DNA of 53,298 nt, from assembly GCA_016869735.1 (NCBI GenBank), contig VGDL01000023.1, positions 1-53,298 on the forward strand. The letters run 5' to 3'. A program made the position numbers and the translations under genes. Origin of the DNA: Alphaproteobacteria bacterium (GTDB lineage Bacteria > Pseudomonadota > Alphaproteobacteria > Acetobacterales > Acetobacteraceae). Of this stretch, positions 41,331 through 49,931 are shown piece by piece (position 1 is the first letter of the stretch; every line of letters begins with the position of its first letter). Below the pieces are notes generated by a model. It saw nothing but the letters and a program-made list of their open reading frames with translations. It made no database searches and was not told the origin of the DNA.

Positions 41331-42158
41331 ATGATGTTGCGATATGGAATCCTGGCTGCCATGGCGGTGCTGGTGGCAACCCCGGCGATGGCGCAGGCGC
41401 CCGCCTGCACGCCTGCCGTGCCGGATGGCGAATTGGTGAAGCCGCGCACACTGGTGATGTCCACCAACCCAACCCTGCCGCCGCTGCAATTTGTGGACGC
41501 GCAGGGGCAATTGCGTGGGATGCGGATTGAACTCGGCAATGAAATCGCGCGCCGGCTTTGCCTGACGCCCGAATATATCCGCATTGAATTCAGCGCAATG
41601 ATCCCTGGTCTGGCGGCACGGCGCTGGGATTTGATCAATACCGGCATCTTCTACACGGAAGAACGCGCGCGCATGATGCAAATGGTGCGCTACGAAAACC
41701 AGGCGATTTCCTTCAGTGCGCCGCGCGGCAACCCGCAGAATATTCGCACCACTGATGATCTGGCGGGTAAGACGGTCGGGGTGGAACTGGGTGGCTTTGA
41801 AGAACGCCGCACGCGGGAACTCAGCCAATCCTTGCAGGCGAAGGGCTTGCAGCCCATGAATATCCGCACTTTTGACAATTTCGCCGTGGCCTATCAGGCG
41901 CTACGTGCCGGACAGGTACAGGCCGTGACCAGCATTGATGGTGTGGCGGCGGAATATGATCAGCGCGGCGATTTTCCACGCGTGCTGAATGGGCTTTTCC
42001 CAACACCGGTCGCGGTCGCGACACGTTCGCGCGTGCTGGCAGATGCGGTGGTTCGTACGCTGGAAGCGATGAAGGCCGATGGCAGCCTGAAGGCGCTATT
42101 CGATCGCTACGGCGCTTCCATGTACACGGACAAGCTGGAAGTGGTCGGTCCGCAATAA
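41331..42158 (+). CDS. Polar amino acid ABC transporter substrate-binding protein
   Basis: A 275-residue family-3 binding protein with a signal peptide (ending PAMA), the LPPLQFVDAQGQLRGMRIEL motif and the GVELGGFEERRTRELS region of the hinge. Unusually, it has two Cys in the mature chain (PACTP, ARRLCLTP) that might form a disulfide. It lies between the lyase gene and a permease gene, so it probably imports the substrate of the oxidase-lyase pair. GGGAG precedes the ATG pair. Confidence 0.88.
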   Translation: MMLRYGILAAMAVLVATPAMAQAPACTPAVPDGELVKPRTLVMSTNPTLPPLQFVDAQGQLRGMRIELGNEIARRLCLTPEYIRIEFSAMIPGLAARRWDLINTGIFYTEERARMMQMVRYENQAISFSAPRGNPQNIRTTDDLAGKTVGVELGGFEERRTRELSQSLQAKGLQPMNIRTFDNFAVAYQALRAGQVQAVTSIDGVAAEYDQRGDFPRVLNGLFPTPVAVATRSRVLADAVVRTLEAMKADGSLKALFDRYGASMYTDKLEVVGPQ

Positions 42159-42175
42159 GCGACTGATTTTCACGC

Positions 42176-42865
42176 GTGCAAATCTGGTCCTGGTCCGGAT
42201 TCTTCGACTATCTTTTGAATCCGTTTCTGCTTGAAGGCGCCGTTACCACGCTGTGGCTGACGGCGGCTTCACTTTCCGCTGGGCTGCTGCTGGGCATTGG
42301 GCTTGCCGTGATGCGGCTTTCCGGCAACCCATTTCTGTCAGGCATAGCGGCGTTTTACTGCTGGGTGTTTCGCGGCACGCCGCTGCTGGTGCAATTGCTG
42401 ATCATCTATACTGGCTTGCCGCTATTCGGCTTGCGCTTTTCCGTGGTGCAGGCGGCGCTGCTTGGCCTTGCCTTGAATGAGGCCGCCTATTTGAGCGAGA
42501 CGGTGCGCGCCGGCATTCTTGCGGTAGCGCGCGGCCAACGGGAAGCGGCTCTGGCGCTTGGGCTCAGGCGCCTGCAAGTGTTTCGCCTGGTCATCTGGCC
42601 GCAGGCACTGCGCATCATTATCCCGCCGCTTGGCAATTCGGTGAATGGGCTGCTCAAGACCACGTCGGTTGCGAGTGTGATCAGCATGGAGGAATTGCTG
42701 CGCCGGACACAGATTTTGATTCAGGAACGCTTTCTGGTACTGGAATTGTTTATGGTGGCAGCACTTTACTATCTGGCCATGACAACGGCCTGGGATTTTG
42801 TGCAGCGCCGCTTAGAAAAGCGCTATGGACGCGGCTACGGGACAGACACTGCAGATCGGCGCTGA
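42176..42865 (+). CDS. Polar amino acid ABC transporter permease
   Basis: A 229-residue HisM/GlnP-type permease with the FRGTPLLVQLLIIYTGLP loop and the EAA motif REAALALGLRRLQVFRLVIWPQAL. It begins with GTG. Only one permease gene is present here, so it would act as a homodimer or pair with a permease from the module at 51-52 kb. No ATPase gene adjoins it; the nearest is at 46.3-47.1 kb. Confidence 0.9.
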   Translation: MQIWSWSGFFDYLLNPFLLEGAVTTLWLTAASLSAGLLLGIGLAVMRLSGNPFLSGIAAFYCWVFRGTPLLVQLLIIYTGLPLFGLRFSVVQAALLGLALNEAAYLSETVRAGILAVARGQREAALALGLRRLQVFRLVIWPQALRIIIPPLGNSVNGLLKTTSVASVISMEELLRRTQILIQERFLVLELFMVAALYYLAMTTAWDFVQRRLEKRYGRGYGTDTADRR

Positions 42866-42911
42866 TTTTCGCCTGGTGGAATATTTGGTCAAGCTGACAG
42901 GAGATTGAGCA

Positions 42912-43898
42912 ATGCGTTTGGGACGTCGTTCATTCGCTGCCGGCGCTTTGGCGCTGCCTGGATTGCTAAAGCACCGAAGCGCATCAGCGCAAGCCGCTGC
43001 CTGGCCCAATCGGCCGATACGCCTGGTCGTTCCCTATCCACCCGGTGGCGCCAGCGATATTGCGGGGCGTCTGCAAGCCGAGGTTTTGCAAAAGGCACTC
43101 GGCAGTCCTGTTGTGGTGGATAATCGTAGCGGCGCCGGCGGCACTGTTGGCACAGCCCATGTCGCGCAATCGGCACCGGATGGTTATACGATCATGATGG
43201 CGAGTCCGTCTTCACATCTTGGTGCGCCCTTGCTGTTTCGCACACCCGGCTATGAAGGCGTGGATGATTTCAGCCATATCGCGACATTCTCGATTGGCAC
43301 GGCGATTGTCTGTGTTCATCCAGGCTTGCCCATACGCAATATCCAGGAATTAATCGCTTATGCGAAGGCAAATCCGGGCAAGCTGAATTATGGCTCCGCT
43401 GGTGCGGGTGGCGCAAATCATATGCTTGGTGTGCTGTTCATGCTGCGCACCGGAACAGAATTGACCCATGTGCCTTATCGCGGGGCAGCGCCGGCGCTGG
43501 CTGATCTGATTGCGGGCAATATCCAGGTGGTGTTCGACAGTTTCTCGGGCGTGATCCCCGCAGTACGGGCGGGCCAGGTGCGCGCGCTTGGCATCACCAA
43601 TCCAACGCGCTGGCCTTTGGCGCCTGAAATGCCCACTGTGCAAGAACAGGGTGTGCCCGATTATGATCTGCCATCCTTCGCCGCCGTGATGGGACCGGCG
43701 GGTATCCCTGCTGATATCGCGCAGCGCATGAATGTCGCAATCAATGAAGGGCTGAAGGACTCAGCACTGGTGCAACGCTTATCGGCGAATGGCAATATCC
43801 CCTTCCCTTCCACACCACAGGAATTCCAGACGCTGATGCGATCCCAGCGTGATAAATGGCGGGAGCTGGTGCGGATTTCGGGTGTGCAACCGGAGTAA
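42912..43898 (+). CDS. Bug/TctC-type tripartite tricarboxylate transporter receptor, orphan
   Basis: A 328-residue periplasmic binding protein of the Bug family: Tat-like signal (LGRRSFAAGALALPGLL), then WPNRPIRLVVPYPPGGASDI, NRSGAGG and the VPYRGAAPALADLIAGNIQ motif. AGGAGA precedes the ATG. No TctA or TctB membrane genes are in the window, as is common for this expanded family. It may deliver a carboxylate for the pathway or act as a sensor. Confidence 0.9.
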   Translation: MRLGRRSFAAGALALPGLLKHRSASAQAAAWPNRPIRLVVPYPPGGASDIAGRLQAEVLQKALGSPVVVDNRSGAGGTVGTAHVAQSAPDGYTIMMASPSSHLGAPLLFRTPGYEGVDDFSHIATFSIGTAIVCVHPGLPIRNIQELIAYAKANPGKLNYGSAGAGGANHMLGVLFMLRTGTELTHVPYRGAAPALADLIAGNIQVVFDSFSGVIPAVRAGQVRALGITNPTRWPLAPEMPTVQEQGVPDYDLPSFAAVMGPAGIPADIAQRMNVAINEGLKDSALVQRLSANGNIPFPSTPQEFQTLMRSQRDKWRELVRISGVQPE

Positions 43899-43945
43899 CC
43901 AATACAATCTACGCAGCGGCATGGTTTGGAGCAGGAGCGTATGTC

Positions 43946-45250
43946 ATGAGCAGGTTTTCCGAACAAATCATCGCCGCGGCCGAAGCGCGCCGGGCAGAAA
44001 GCATTTCCTTTCTGCGCAAGCTGATCGCCTTGCAGCGCCAAGGTGAAGCGGCGGTGCAGCAATGCTTCGCGGATCATTTGCGTGATGCCGGCTGCACCGT
44101 GGAAGCCCTTTCCTATGTGCCTTCGGATGTGCAGATGCGCCATGAATTCGCCGAAGGTGAGGCGATGGCACGTGAGGAACGCGCCAGCATCATCGCGCGG
44201 CTTGCAGGTAGCAGTGGCGGCCCCAGCCTGATTTTCTTCGGCCATCCCGATGGTGAACCGGTCAAGAATACCGAAACCTGGCGGCATGATCCCTTCGCAG
44301 GCGATATCACCGATGGGCGCATTCATGGCTGGGGCGTGGCTGATGATCTTGCTGGCATTGCCATCATGGCTGAAGCCATCAAGGTTATTCGCGCGGCAGG
44401 TCTGCAGCCCAAGGGTGATATCACCGTGACCAGCACGCCATCCAAGCGCCATGCCCGCGGTGTCGCGGCAGCGATGCAGCATGGCTATGTGGCGGATGCG
44501 GCGATTTATGTGCATCCAGCCGAAAGCGGTGTTGGCATGCAGGAAATCAAGGCGATTTGCAGCGGGCAGCTTTATTTTCGCGTGACCGTGGCAGGCAAGG
44601 GGCCGGATACCAAGGAACCAGGCCATACGGCTTTCGCCCATCTTGCGGTGAATGCGCTGGACAAGATGATGCTGGTGAAGGCAGCGCTTGACGCGCTTGA
44701 TCAGGCACGCGGGGCGCGGGTGCATCACCCTGGCATTGAAGGTGTTGTTGGTCGCGCCACGAATATCATGGTGTCCTATATTTCCTGCGGAGATGCCGCG
44801 CGTTTCAGCCGCATCCCGACAAGCTGCGTACTTGGTGGTGCGGTTTCCTTCCCACCAGGAGAGGCGATGGAACGGGTGCAGCAGGAAATCACCGATTGCA
44901 TCACGGCTTGCGCGCAACAAGACGCTTGGATGAAAGACCATCCGCCCAAGCTAGAATGGCTATCCGGCGTCACAGGCGCGGAATTGCCGGCGGATTCGCA
45001 GCTTTTTGGCGCGGTAAGTGCAGCGGTTTCCCGCGTGACTGGCCTCTCACCTTTTGTGAATGCCATGCATACATCATCTGATATTCGTGTGCCGATGGTG
45101 CAGAAGGGCATACCAACCGTTGGCTTCGGGCCGCTCTGTGGCGATTTAACCCAGAATGGCGGTCATGATGAATGGGTTGATGTGGAAGATTATCTGCGCA
45201 CCATCAAGGTTGCGGCTGATAGCGCGCTGCGCTGGTGTGGTTCAGCCTAG
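43946..45250 (+). CDS. M20 peptidase-like protein with altered catalytic Glu pair
   Basis: A 434-residue protein with M20 architecture. His100 and Asp102 are in FFGHPDGEP, and the bridging Asp is in GWGVADDLAG (about 133). The Glu-Glu motif that supplies the catalytic base and a metal ligand is replaced in the corresponding place by STPSKRHARG. A late His (GGHDEWVDVED) is kept. The protein may be a hydrolase with a displaced base, or inactive. The ATG chosen has AGGAG 8 bases upstream; a longer frame overlaps the Bug gene. Confidence 0.8.
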   Translation: MSRFSEQIIAAAEARRAESISFLRKLIALQRQGEAAVQQCFADHLRDAGCTVEALSYVPSDVQMRHEFAEGEAMAREERASIIARLAGSSGGPSLIFFGHPDGEPVKNTETWRHDPFAGDITDGRIHGWGVADDLAGIAIMAEAIKVIRAAGLQPKGDITVTSTPSKRHARGVAAAMQHGYVADAAIYVHPAESGVGMQEIKAICSGQLYFRVTVAGKGPDTKEPGHTAFAHLAVNALDKMMLVKAALDALDQARGARVHHPGIEGVVGRATNIMVSYISCGDAARFSRIPTSCVLGGAVSFPPGEAMERVQQEITDCITACAQQDAWMKDHPPKLEWLSGVTGAELPADSQLFGAVSAAVSRVTGLSPFVNAMHTSSDIRVPMVQKGIPTVGFGPLCGDLTQNGGHDEWVDVEDYLRTIKVAADSALRWCGSA

Positions 45251-45284
45251 AACGTGTTGCGTTCACCAGGGTTCACGCAAACCC
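45247..45284 (-). repeat. Dispersed intergenic repeat, copy 2
   Basis: Read on the minus strand it contains GCGTGAACCC and GTGAACGCAACACG and ends in CTAG, closely matching copy 1 at 21210-21246. The TAG of the M20-like gene is part of it. It lies between convergent genes, like the other copies. Confidence 0.6.
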
Positions 45285-45305
45285 CTTTGGGTAACTATTC
45301 AAGCG

Positions 45306-46223
45306 CTATGATTGAAGAGCAACTCTGAAAAGGCTTCCTGGATTTTCTTCGATCATACGCCGAATTTCGATTTCAGTGAATCCTTCACTTTCAATCAGCA
45401 TGACAAATTCACGCAATGCCTCAACTGGTGGCGGCAGAAGGTATACGCCAGCATCACTTGAAAGAATGGCGCGATTACCGGCGGCACGGATGCGCGGTGT
45501 GAAATCCTGAATAACACTCTGCGCCGCGATGATGTGCTTTTCATCATCCGCATGTGTAAGCCCAACTTGCGTCGCATGTGTCAGACCAAAAAAAGAAAAT
45601 TCAGCATATGCGCCGAGTGTCGTAATCGTAGCGATCTCCCCCGGCGTATACCCGGCGCAATGGGTGCGAATGCGCGCCACACCCCGGCGGCGCGCTTCCT
45701 CAACAAGCGCAACAGCCTCTCGTCCGGAGACATGCCCGCAATCAAAGACCACATCTTTGGCGGCGCAAAGTTCCATGATGGCGGGTACAGGATCAGGCAC
45801 GGGGCCGCCCTCAGGCACGAAAAAAGTGCTTTCCAGAAAGCTTGGGCTGCGGCCTTCCTGCAACGCGACGTGCCGCGTATGATGGGTCGGCAGGCTGATG
45901 AAGCGCGCGCCAGTGCCGGGACCATAGCCGTAGCCGATCGCGGTGCGCGCTGCTTCCAACGTCACGCCACCTGCGCTTGGCTGCATGATAAGACCCCCGA
46001 AGGACTCAACGCCCAAATGTCCAAGCTCATCATTCACCAAGGCAGCCAGGCCCGATGTATTCTGGAAATTACACATGATGCCTATCGCGCGCATGCCGGC
46101 GGCCGCTGCCTGACGGACGGCATCGAATACATTCACGGATCGCCCGGCAAGATGCGGCGCGCAATGGATATGGCAATCAATGGCACCCTTCAGCAGATGG
46201 AGCCCGTGGGGGGTGAAGGGCAT
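45306..46223 (-). CDS. DUF6282-type metal-dependent hydrolase
   Basis: A 305-residue amidohydrolase-like protein. It starts with DCHIHCAPHL (D-x-H-x-H metal motif) and continues with VFDCGHVSG, RTHCAGYTPGE and LSSDAG, in line with a TIM-barrel hydrolase binding one or two metals. The substrate is unknown. AAGGAGG lies 7 bases before the ATG. It is convergent with the M20-like gene and may act in the same catabolic network. Confidence 0.82.
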   Translation of the reverse strand: MPFTPHGLHLLKGAIDCHIHCAPHLAGRSVNVFDAVRQAAAAGMRAIGIMCNFQNTSGLAALVNDELGHLGVESFGGLIMQPSAGGVTLEAARTAIGYGYGPGTGARFISLPTHHTRHVALQEGRSPSFLESTFFVPEGGPVPDPVPAIMELCAAKDVVFDCGHVSGREAVALVEEARRRGVARIRTHCAGYTPGEIATITTLGAYAEFSFFGLTHATQVGLTHADDEKHIIAAQSVIQDFTPRIRAAGNRAILSSDAGVYLLPPPVEALREFVMLIESEGFTEIEIRRMIEENPGSLFRVALQS

Positions 46224-46299
46224 TGAGGGCCTCCTTCCTAGACTGGCCTTGGATGAGTGCGGTGATGCTCAGAAAAGACCCGTGATCGGTTCGCTATCA

Positions 46300-47073
46300 T
46301 CAATGGCGCAAGATGCGCGAAGTGAATTCCTTCAGGCGTGGGCTGCGGGGATGATCGAATACCTCCGCCGGTGGACCTGTTTCGATGATTGATCCCTGAT
46401 CCAGAAAGACAACACGGCTCGCGACTTCCCGGATGAAGGCCATCTCATGGCTCACGATCAGCATGGTCATGCCATCGCGTTGTAGCGCGCGGATGGTATC
46501 CAGCACCTCCCCCACCAATTCGGGGTCCAAGGCGGCGGTCACTTCATCCAGCAAAAGAATATCTGGCTTCAGCGCAAGTGCCCGCGCGATGGCTACGCGC
46601 TGCTGCTGGCCACCGGAAAGTTCATCCGGATAGGCATTCACCTTTTCGGTCAGGCCAACACGGGCGAGTAGCGCGCGCGCCTCGGCCTCCACTTCATTCT
46701 TGGCGCGTTTTTTAACCAGTGTGGGCGCGATGGCGACATTGCGCAGCGCCGTCATATTCTGGAACAGATTATATTGCTGAAAGACGATGGCGAAGCGATC
46801 ACGCGCATCACGCAGGCTTGCGCCGCTTGTGTAATCCACCAACCTATCATCCAGCGTCACCACGCCAGCGCGCGGCTTCAGCAGCCCAACTAATGTGCGC
46901 AGAATCGTAGATTTGCCGGACCCGGACGGGCCGATCAGCCCAATGACCTCTCCGCGTTCCACATCAAGCGAGACATCGCGCAGCACATCGGCCTTGCCAC
47001 CATAGGAAACTGTCAGCCCTTGAATAGACAGGAATGCCAAACTCTTGCGCCCCGGTTCTTGCCAGACAAGCAT
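46300..47073 (-). CDS. Polar amino acid ABC transporter ATP-binding protein (GlnQ/HisP-like)
   Basis: A 257-residue ATPase with Walker A GPSGSGKST, Q-loop FQQYNLFQNMTALRN, signature LSGGQQQRVAIARAL, Walker B ILLLDEVTAALDPE and switch His in LIVSHEMAF. The start is uncertain: ATG at 47073, an upstream in-frame TTG at 47088, or a later TTG are possible. It is the only amino acid-type ATPase in the window, so it may serve the permeases at 42.2 kb and 50.8-52.2 kb. Confidence 0.88.
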   Translation of the reverse strand: MLVWQEPGRKSLAFLSIQGLTVSYGGKADVLRDVSLDVERGEVIGLIGPSGSGKSTILRTLVGLLKPRAGVVTLDDRLVDYTSGASLRDARDRFAIVFQQYNLFQNMTALRNVAIAPTLVKKRAKNEVEAEARALLARVGLTEKVNAYPDELSGGQQQRVAIARALALKPDILLLDEVTAALDPELVGEVLDTIRALQRDGMTMLIVSHEMAFIREVASRVVFLDQGSIIETGPPAEVFDHPRSPRLKEFTSRILRH

Positions 47074-47149
47074 TGTCGGGGCTTTCAACGCAGCGCGTCA
47101 AGCCGATGCCATAGTTGCGCGGCGCCCGCGCTCACCTATTATCGCTTTC

Positions 47150-47422
47150 ATGAGTCTGCGCATCCCCACTGTCGCGCGTCCCGCGCCTGTTACCATCACG
47201 GTAGCAGGCGTTCCCATGGTGGCGCATCCGGGGGAAAGCCTCGCCGCCGCGCTGATAGCTGCCGGCCATTGGCGCTTCGGGGAGGGTGAGGATCCCACGC
47301 GCCCACGCACGGGCTTCTGCATGATGGGGGTGTGCCAGCAATGCCTGCTGCGCGTTGATGGGCGCCTGGTACAGGCTTGCCTCACGCCCATTATAGCCGG
47401 GGAGGAAGTGACGCCAGCATGA
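47150..47422 (+). CDS. 2Fe-2S subunit of amino/imino acid oxidase (HcnA-like, gamma)
   Basis: A 90-residue ferredoxin-like protein with four Cys (57, 62, 65, 77) in the C-x4-C-x2-C-x11-C spacing, aligned residue by residue with the first domain of the fused protein at 37.4-40.3 kb (same positions 57, 62, 65). It passes electrons from the FAD subunits. Overlap of 4 bases with the next gene (ATGA) indicates a stoichiometric complex. Confidence 0.85.
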   Translation: MSLRIPTVARPAPVTITVAGVPMVAHPGESLAAALIAAGHWRFGEGEDPTRPRTGFCMMGVCQQCLLRVDGRLVQACLTPIIAGEEVTPA

Positions 47423-48822
47423 TCTTTGATGTTGCGGTGTTGGGTGGCGGCCCGGCTGGCATGGCGGCGGCAGCAGAAGCCGCGCGCGGCGGAGCGCGCG
47501 TTGTGCTGCTGGAAGAATCCCCCGCACCAGGCGGGCAGGTCTATCGCGCGCCGCCAGCGGGCTTTGAGATGAAGCCGGATCGTGACCGGCAAGAAGGCGA
47601 TGCGCTGCGCGCCGCGCTGGCAGCGAGCGGCGCCGATATCCGTACCGGCTGTCGCGTTTGGGGTTTGGGCGGCGGGCCGCTGGTGCCGGAAGGGCAGTTC
47701 GATGCGCCCTTCAGCCTTTCGGCGCTGAGCGCGGATGGCGCGCCCTTCACGGTGCAGTCGCGCGCGCTGATTCTCTGCTGCGGCACGCATGAACGGATCA
47801 TTCCCTTTCCAGGTTGGACGCTGCCGGGCGTGATCGGCCTTGCTGCGGCAACCATATTGTTGAAGGCGCAGGGCATACTGCCAGGCCAGCGCGTCGTGGT
47901 CGCGGGTGCTGGACCGTTGCTTTATGCGGTAGCAGCAAAAATTTTGGCGGGGGGCGGTTCTGTCGCCGCGCTGATTGATGCGGCAACGCCGGGTGAATGG
48001 CTACGCGCTTTGCCCGCACTTTCTGCGCGACCAGATCTGCTGGCGCAGGGTATGGCCTGGCGTGCCAAATTGCTCGCCGCGCGCGTGCCGGTGCTGACGG
48101 GCGCGCAGGTTACAGCGGCTGAAGGCAATAAGGTACTGTCCCATGTGCGCGTCGCTCATCGCGTCTTTGAAGCCGATGCACTTTGCATCGGTCATGGGCT
48201 GGTACCAGCCACGGAAGCAAGCCGCACCTATCGCGCACGGCATGTGCATCGGCCCGAAGATGGTGGCTGGGTGCCCGTACTGGATACCGCGCAACGCACC
48301 AGCGTGCCTTTCTTGTATGCGGCCGGCGATGGCGCCGGCGTGCGCGGCGCAGCGGCGGCGCCGGCCGCGGGGCGGCTTGCTGCACGCACGGCGCTTCATG
48401 ATCTTGGCTTCAGTTTGGCGTACGCGTCGGAAGAAGACGCGGCGCTAAAGCGCGCGCGACGCACAGGTGCTGCCATGGCACGCATGATGACGCTGCGTCC
48501 AGCCATGGTCGCTGCCATCCCTGCGGAGACAATCATCTGCCGCTGCGAAGGCGTGACACGCAGCGAGATCGAAAAAGCCGCTGCAGCGGGTGCCAACACG
48601 ATCAACCAACTGAAGCACTTCACACGCTGCGGTATGGGGCCGTGTCAGGGGCGGATGTGCGGTGAGGCCGCCGGCGCGCTGCTTGCTGCCGCGCGCGGCG
48701 TGGACGTGGCGGAGTTGGGCTTCGCCACTGGCCGTATTCCGCTCCGGCCTGTGCCTATGGCGTCCATCCTTGGCGATTTCGATTATGCCGATATTCCTGT
48801 GCCGGCGCCGGCGCCGATATGA
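47419..48822 (+). CDS. FAD/2Fe-2S subunit of amino/imino acid oxidase (HcnB-like, alpha)
   Basis: A 467-residue protein with FAD-binding GGGPAGMAAAAEAARGG (residues 9-25), ESPAPGGQVY, a second dinucleotide motif VVAGAGPLLYAVA and a C-terminal BFD-type 2Fe-2S site (Cys374, 376, 409, 414 in CRC and CQGRMC). It corresponds to the middle domain of the fused oxidase. Family members include HcnB, OoxA/NoxA and D-hydroxyproline dehydrogenase subunits. Confidence 0.87.
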   Translation: MIFDVAVLGGGPAGMAAAAEAARGGARVVLLEESPAPGGQVYRAPPAGFEMKPDRDRQEGDALRAALAASGADIRTGCRVWGLGGGPLVPEGQFDAPFSLSALSADGAPFTVQSRALILCCGTHERIIPFPGWTLPGVIGLAAATILLKAQGILPGQRVVVAGAGPLLYAVAAKILAGGGSVAALIDAATPGEWLRALPALSARPDLLAQGMAWRAKLLAARVPVLTGAQVTAAEGNKVLSHVRVAHRVFEADALCIGHGLVPATEASRTYRARHVHRPEDGGWVPVLDTAQRTSVPFLYAAGDGAGVRGAAAAPAAGRLAARTALHDLGFSLAYASEEDAALKRARRTGAAMARMMTLRPAMVAAIPAETIICRCEGVTRSEIEKAAAAGANTINQLKHFTRCGMGPCQGRMCGEAAGALLAAARGVDVAELGFATGRIPLRPVPMASILGDFDYADIPVPAPAPI

Positions 48823-49931
48823 ATATGCGCTTTGATGCTGCCGTCATTGGCGCGGGGGTGATGGGCTGCGCCACGGCCCTGTTCTTGGCGCGTGGCGGCA
48901 TGCGCGTTGTGCTGCTTGATCGCGGTGAGATTTGCCGCGAGGCATCAGGGGTGAATGCCGGTACGCTCACGATGCAAATGACCCGCGCGGCGCTAATCCC
49001 CTATGCGCTGCGCGCACATGAGATGTGGATGAACATGCCCGCCTGGTGCGCTGGTGGCGATGTGCTGGCCACCGCTTGTCCTGGCCTATCGGTTGCCTTC
49101 ACCGATGCGGAAGCCGCCATGCTGGAAGAACGCGCGCGCATTCGCCGCGAAGCTGGCGCACCGATTGAATTGATTGATGGTCGTGCCGCGCAGGCGATTG
49201 AACCTGGCCTTGCGGATGGCGTGAAACTTGCCGGGCATTGCCCGATTGATGGCTTTGCCTCGGCCTATCTGACAGGCCGCGCCTTTCGCGCGGCCTTGCA
49301 GGAAGCTGGCGTGACGTTGATGGAAGCAACGCCAGTGCGCGGGATTGATGGCCGCTTTATGCTGGATACGTCGGCCGGCGCGGTGGCGGCGCAACGCGTG
49401 GTGCTGGCGGGCGGTGTTTGGTTACAGGATATGGCCGCTTGGCTTGGCGTGACGCTGCCGATCAAGGTGCTGATCAATCAGCTTGTGGTGACCGAACGCA
49501 TGCCACCGGTGATGCGCACAGTGCTTGGTGTTGCCTCTGGGCTTCTCAGTCTCAAGCAATATGCCAATGGCACAGTGCTGATTGGCGGTGGGTGGCAGGG
49601 CATTGGGGATCGTGCGCGCGGCGGTGTCGCGGTGCGATCAGAGAATTTCCTCGGCAATGTGCGGCTGGCGGCGCATACCGTGCCGGCCTTGCGTCAAGCG
49701 CGCGTCGTGCGGTCCTGGCTTGGACTGGAAGCGGAAACGGCCGATGCGCTGCCTGCCATTGGCCCCATCCCCGGGATTGACGACGCCTGGATCATCGGCA
49801 GCGTGCATTCAGGCTACACCAGCGGCCCCTATATGGGCCGCATCCTGGCGCAAGCGATCCTGGGCGATGCGCCGGAACTGCCGCTTTTCCCGATTGACCG
49901 GCTTCTGCACCAACGGAGTAATTCCGCATGA
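48819..49931 (+). CDS. DAO-family FAD oxidase subunit (HcnC-like, beta)
   Basis: A 370-residue D-amino acid oxidase-fold protein with VIGAGVMGCATALFLARGG at residues 9-27 and a late FAD contact GSVHSGYTSGPYMG. It is the likely site of substrate oxidation (a C-N bond of a D-amino, imino or N-substituted amino acid). It corresponds to the third domain of the fused oxidase. Overlaps of 4 bases on both sides bind it into the A-B-C-lyase operon. Confidence 0.87.
   Translation: MNMRFDAAVIGAGVMGCATALFLARGGMRVVLLDRGEICREASGVNAGTLTMQMTRAALIPYALRAHEMWMNMPAWCAGGDVLATACPGLSVAFTDAEAAMLEERARIRREAGAPIELIDGRAAQAIEPGLADGVKLAGHCPIDGFASAYLTGRAFRAALQEAGVTLMEATPVRGIDGRFMLDTSAGAVAAQRVVLAGGVWLQDMAAWLGVTLPIKVLINQLVVTERMPPVMRTVLGVASGLLSLKQYANGTVLIGGGWQGIGDRARGGVAVRSENFLGNVRLAAHTVPALRQARVVRSWLGLEAETADALPAIGPIPGIDDAWIIGSVHSGYTSGPYMGRILAQAILGDAPELPLFPIDRLLHQRSNSA

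Noticed and set aside
37425-49931. Hydrogen cyanide synthase (glycine to HCN)
   Set aside because: HcnABC similarity is only to the superfamily. Two copies beside DHDPS-family lyases and amino acid importers fit catabolism of imino or opine-like acids better.
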